Source: Dicaeum eximium | Taxonomy: Eukaryota > Chordata > Aves > Passeriformes > Dicaeidae | Length of the DNA: 64,000 bases | Assembly (NCBI GenBank): GCA_013396995.1 | Contig: VWZP01010364.1 | Span: 1 to 64,000 of the forward strand | Direction: 5' to 3' | Part shown: positions 59,311 to 64,000 of the stretch, in pieces | Position numbering within the stretch: position 1 is the first letter of the stretch | Layout: every line of letters begins with the position of its first letter | Program-made: the position numbers and the translations under genes | Notes under the pieces: generated by a model | Databases searched by the model: none | The model's input: only the letters and a program-made list of their open reading frames with translations | Told to the model about the DNA's origin: nothing

Positions 59311-60159
59311 GAGCCCCCGGCCTTTGCTGTCATGGTTGGACCTTGTGGAGCGACAGGGACCCCAAAGCCCAGCAGGTCTGTCTTACACAGGGTGAAGTGA
59401 TAGCACAGCACGGAAATGCCTGTACTGACCATATTCACCTGTACAGGAGAGAGACAAAGACTTCAGCTCCAGGGCAGTGCCCCTGCCCTGCCCTTGGCCA
59501 GCAGACAGAGCCCCTGGCAGAATCCAGGCTCGGGTTTGTTGGCACAGCCCTTCCCTCCTTCCCAACAAGCCCCGTGGGCTGAGGCACACATGCTCCTCAT
59601 CCCAGAGCCCGGAGCACTCACCAGCCCCAGCCAAACCCTAATCAGAACAAGAACCACTCACACTCCAATTACTCAGAGACCGCAGCTTTGGCAGCACTTA
59701 GAATAGCAATTACCCTGTGCTCCAGGAAACCACAAGAGCAAAGAGGAATTAAGGTTTAATTTCTCTGAAGTCCACAAGAGCTCGATGAGCACCAGAGATC
59801 AGGGCAGCTCCTCTGGCTGATGGGATGGTGAGTTGTCCTTGGCTCAAACAAGGACGAGCTCTTTTCCTCCTGCCACGTGTCTGACACGGCTTGGGGGGTG
59901 CCAAAGCTGAGCTGTGCTGGCAGCCTGGAAGAGTGATCAGGGATAATGGCACAAGGACAGTCCGAGCCTCAGCAGCCTCCCCACAGCATCCAAGAGAGCC
60001 CAGTGGGAAGCAAACCTCCTGGGACAGCAAGTTCGAGTTTTGTGGCTTTGCTTATTTTTGCATTTTAGGATCCCCACAGAACAAGCCTGTGCCAGAAGAA
60101 ACAACTCCAGAACATCTTAAAATACCAGTTTGTTTATAATCATTCTCACAGTGAGAGAA

Positions 60160-60400
60160 TGCTGGATAGGCTTAGGAAAGAAAATGGCACTGGCGGAGCC
60201 TTGAGTGGTGTGTCCAGTCCTGGGCCTCTCACTGCAGAAGGACATGGAGGGGCTGGAGGGTGTCAGAGAAGGGAACGGAGCTGGGGAAGGGGCTGCAGAG
60301 TCAGCCCTATGAGGGAGCTGGGAAAGGGGCTCAGCCTGGAGAAAAGGAGGCCTGGGGGGATCTTTGGGCTCTGCACAACTCCTGACAGGAGGGCACAGCC
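60160..60400 (+). mobile_element. CR1 LINE internal fragment, + orientation
   Basis: Contains the CR1 blocks GTGTCCAGTCCTGGGCCTCT, AGAAGGACATGGAGGGGCTG, AGGGAACGGAGCTGG and CTCAGCCTGGAGAAAAGGAG in order, corresponding to the part upstream of the CR1 3' end. Truncated at both ends; borders approximate. Confidence 0.8.
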
Positions 60401-62681
60401 CTCACCTCGCTGCTGCAGCCGACCAGGAGGGAAATTTGGCTCTGGTGAAATAAAGCCAGGTTTAAGTTAGAAACACCCCCAGAGGTGCCTGGGCAGGACA
60501 GGAGGCTCCTGGTGCACACCTGGTTACACCAGCTCCACCACAGGACAGGGGTGGGGCTGACCCTCTGCCTTTGATGCTTTAAAACCGGCAGTGAGGAGTC
60601 TGTCCCCTCCAAGGAGGGAACACCTGGTCCCTGCCCAGGAAATAACAGAATTACATCACAGAGCCACAGCTCTCAAGGCTCCAGAAGGAATCCTGGCACC
60701 AAAGTTCACCTGATGGCATCAGAGGCATCACCCCAGAGCCCCGAGGTGAGGACAGGGATCACCAGAGACATCAGGAGAGGAGCTGCACTGGCTTCACACT
60801 ACAAAGCCTACAGTTGGCTGAGCTGTGGGTCTTGGTTTTTTTCCTTAACACCATTTATTTTGCAACTTACTCCAAGGTACAGATTTAGTGCTTTCTCCAC
60901 AGCAAAGCAGCCTTCACTGCTGCACAGACAGCAGACACAAAATGAGCAGTTATTCTTGGATAATTTATTCAGAATTTTAATATAAACAGTTAATTGTTCA
61001 ATATTCCGACACACAGCAAGGATTTTTTTACTAGTCAAAGATTTTCTGTACATGTCACTGCTTGGCTCTTAGATATGAAAACATTGAAAAAATAAATCAA
61101 GGGGGAAGGTTTTTCTCTTTTTTTCCTTTAAAAAAAAATCATGGCACATTTGATCCTTTATTTCAAACAAGAGGTATCTGCAGTACTATTTGTATTATGG
61201 AACCTTAGATACACAGAGGGAAAGTTGGGAGCAGCAAGAATGAACTGGGAAAAAAAAAAAAACCCAAGACTTCACAGAACATCACCTACCATGTAACTGA
61301 AACTATCTGTGGTTTATTTAAGTGAAGCAGAACGTTTGCTTTGGGCTGTGTTGGATGAAGCTGATGTCCAGTTCCCCCATCCTTGAGGGTCCTCAAATAC
61401 AAACTAGTTTTGATACTCCAAGAATAAAGTCATTCCCCTAACTAAAGCAAAAGATATTGCTTTTCCTGCTTAAGTAACACTCTACCTCTGCAGATTTAGA
61501 AGTGGCCTTTCTAAAATTCTCCATCAGTTTTCATGGGACTCGGTTACGGGAAAAGACTTGGAAGTGGGGATGGTGAAGTGCTGGAATGCTGCTGGGAGAG
61601 TCTGGATTTATAGAGCTTTGGTGTTGAGTCCAGCTCAGAGCTCTCAGGTAAAGAGCCCTCAGCTCAAGATTTACTGGTAATGCTGGGACTGACCAGGGGC
61701 TGGGGCTCAGCTAAGCAAGAGCCCATTTTACCTCCACTGATGGCTCCTTTTTAGCTGCCAGGACTATTCCAGGTCCTCCCAGCCTGTTCCCAAGGGATCC
61801 TTCTAGGCTGAGAAAGGAAACTATTTAACACCACCAGCTGGAACACTGGAGTGGGAACAAACCAATACCAGGAACAGAATTTCTGGCTGATTGCAAATCT
61901 GTTGGCAAAAAAATAACAACACCATAGGAGTTAATACTAACTTTATTATACAATATTTAAAAAGTCATTTCTCTACCTGTCCCCTTACAGCTTGCATTGT
62001 GCTGCAGTGAATTTGCCCAAACTGCAAGAATAAGTGCTTCCTTCCAAGAAGGACAAGCAAGTTCATTTTAAAAAGAAATACACATTTAATGACAGCAGAT
62101 TTGCTAAAAACGGTAACTTTAGAGTTGCTTTTCAACAGTCAGGTTCCTCCAAAAGTCAGCTGGATGATTGGCTTCACTCTTGTGATGCTCCTAACGAGGC
62201 TGAACACATCAAGGCTTTACACCGACACTCACGGACAGAATCCAAGCATAGGGAACACAGAGCCAAGCAGAAGGTAATAAAAAGGCCAAACTCCATTAAG
62301 TTCATACAAATACCAAACTAATCTTATGTTGAATTTAACAAAGTAACTATTTCTTGATTTCAACCCATTCAGCAGTTCCTTTCCCTGGACCACAGGACAC
62401 CCCGAGGGCCGGCAGCTCTTTGGGCAGGGCCGGGGTTCCTGCGAGTCCCCAGCTCCGAGAGGATCACAGGGTTCATCTGCACTTCCGAGCTCCCTCCAGG
62501 CTCTGAGCCCGTCCCACACGGATCACGGGAGCACCTGGCACAGCCTTGACAGTAAGGTTTTATGGCACAAAGATATTTTAAGTTCTGGCTTGTAAAACAA
62601 GGTTCCAGTCTTGGTAGCAGGAAGGGCCTGGGACACCTCAGGGTCTTTGTGTCACAGTGGCTTTGAGAGGGAACTCGACTG

Positions 62682-62703
62682 CCTCCCTCCCTCCCTCCCT
62701 CCT
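62682..62703. repeat. (CCCT)n microsatellite
   Basis: About five CCTC/CCCT tetranucleotide units in a row. Confidence 0.8.
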
Positions 62704-63519
62704 TCCTCTAAAGGAGAGGCTCAGCACCCTTCTTGCTCCTATCATTTCCTATTTGCCTTCAGCACAGTCAGCTCAGTAACACAAGAAGCGACTTAGAGAT
62801 TTTTTTTTTCCAAAGAGATACCAACACTATAGCCAACAGACTAAAATTAAGCAAAGTGTCCCATCGCTATAATACAAATTTAGGAGGAAAGAGATAAACT
62901 ACCCATAAATTAAGAGTACCCTTTAGCAACCTAAAAGCAGCCTCTTCATACCCACACAGCTGCTTTACCATCATCACTGCAGCATGGTCTAGTTCCCATC
63001 ACCTTTCCCAACTCAGTGCTGGCACAGAGTTTATGTCTGAGCTCTTCTATTTTACAACACAATAGAGTATTTACAAGCAGCCAAGACAGACACGTTCCTA
63101 ACCCAGCAGCCAAGCTTTGCAGGGCTTTGCAGAAGTTCCAGATTGGCAAGAGCCGTTCAGGAAGTGGCAATTCAGTTTAATGTGGAAACCTTTCTGAGAA
63201 ACCTCTCCAGCCTCGCACTTCAGACGTTTTCTCAGTGAAAGCTCAGCAGAACTCAGCTTCTTGCTCCTTCTGATTCACCAGAGTGAATTTCTGGCTATGT
63301 GGTGGTGCCAGACTGTGCCCAGGAGGCTCCAGCTGCTCCTGGACAGGCTGATGGGTCTGTCCTGCTGCCCTGTGCTGCAAGCAGGGCATTCTCTGCCCAC
63401 AAAGGGCAGGAGCCAACCCTCCAACAAATACAATGCAAGGAAAGAAAGAGCTTCCCACTGCTGGCTGCCCTCCTCCAGCCATCCCAGCTGCTCTCCTGCA
63501 CCAGTGTTTGATTCTTCCT

Positions 63520-63522
<3 letters not shown>

Positions 63523-63558
<36 letters not shown>
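63523..63558. repeat. (CAG)12 trinucleotide repeat
   Basis: Twelve uninterrupted CAG triplets on the + strand. Surrounding frames show no known protein, so it is taken as non-coding. Confidence 0.95.
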
Positions 63559-63559
<1 letters not shown>

Positions 63560-64000
63560 GTTGTGCTTCCACTGCAGCTGGGGAATTCTGCCCATAAGGA
63601 TGTGGCTGGAGGAAAGAGCAGCAGCTCCCCCAAGGAAGGCTCAGCACAGCACCCCTGCCCGGGCTGGGGTCCTTGGCAGCACCCCAGAGATTTCAACAGT
63701 ACTTGAGTCTCCACTTGCAGGAATTCTCTGAGCAGGAATTACCGAGGTCCGAGTGAGGCATTTGGGCATCCCTGGGGCGAAGATCTTCCAGCAGCAGAGA
63801 CCAAACTGTTGGTTGTGAGCCAAGGAAGGATTTTCTAGCAGTGAGAGCTGGGCTTTGTGGGTGATGTTCATTTATTCTTGCTAATTCTACAGCTGAATGT
63901 GATCTGTAACAGCCACAAGCAGCAACCACTAGTGTTATTTGTTTTACAGACAAGAAACATGATACCCTCCCCACTGGTACCACACGCTTCCCCTGCCCCT

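Larger units (their letters stand above)
60401..64000. other. Non-coding right flank, possibly the 3'UTR of a minus-strand gene beyond the window
   Basis: No coding exon with homology on either strand. Minus-strand AATAAA hexamers occur near 60962, 61155 and 61938, the last followed on that strand by T-rich sequence, as at a 3' end. The AT-rich, repeat-poor character resembles the ARHGEF18 3'UTR. This is inference; the neighbouring gene is not visible. Confidence 0.3.

Noticed and set aside
63295..63714. Poly-leucine or poly-cysteine frames over the CAG tract
   Set aside because: They are products of reading a triplet repeat. Flanking sequence shows no homology, signal peptide or splice structure.

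Overview
This is a vertebrate nuclear locus, almost certainly from a bird. Genes are split by GT-AG introns. Three truncated copies of CR1, the dominant avian LINE, are present, one ending in the typical CR1 3' tail. Small GC-rich CpG-dense promoters sit in AT-richer intronic DNA. The CR1 variants resemble those of neoavian or passerine birds, but the species is inference.

Left end (1-3.66 kb, + strand): a GC-rich 5' flank, a 5'UTR splice acceptor at 400, and a complete single-exon 589-residue BTB-BACK-Kelch gene of the ENC family. It is closest to ENC1 but clearly divergent, probably ENC3. Its 3'UTR ends near 3.66 kb. About 5 kb of intergenic DNA with one CR1 follows.

Centre (8.6-57.3 kb, - strand): one large gene, ARHGEF18 (p114RhoGEF), tail-to-tail with the Kelch gene. 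I could assemble it exon by exon with compatible splice phases. Shared exons (28.0-13.3 kb) encode the DH domain, PH domain, coiled coil and the C-terminal KEDVIFF. Two alternative 5' ends are visible. A short form (about 1115 residues) starts with a predicted N-myristoylated MGNTNSK terminus at 29384; it has a TATA-like box close by and a CpG-island candidate exon at 39.5 kb. A long form (about 1467 residues in my model) starts at 57326 and adds AKAP13/ARHGEF28-like segments (RRHSW, RRLSS) and a complete C1 zinc finger split over two exons 12 kb apart. Splice phases suggest the C1 form skips the myristoylated exon and the one after it.

Other structure: a minisatellite of about 29 units with a 40-bp period (39.67-40.83 kb) lies directly upstream of the CpG-island promoter. 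Its core, CCCTCAGGG, matches the AP-2 consensus. A probable solo retroviral LTR lies at 48.6-48.9 kb. A GC-AG intron is visible in the long form.

Right end (57.4-64 kb): a GC-rich candidate promoter at 58.85-59.3 kb, a CR1 fragment, then non-coding sequence with minus-strand polyadenylation hexamers and a (CAG)12 tract. I see no coding exon there; it could be the 3'UTR of a gene beyond the window.
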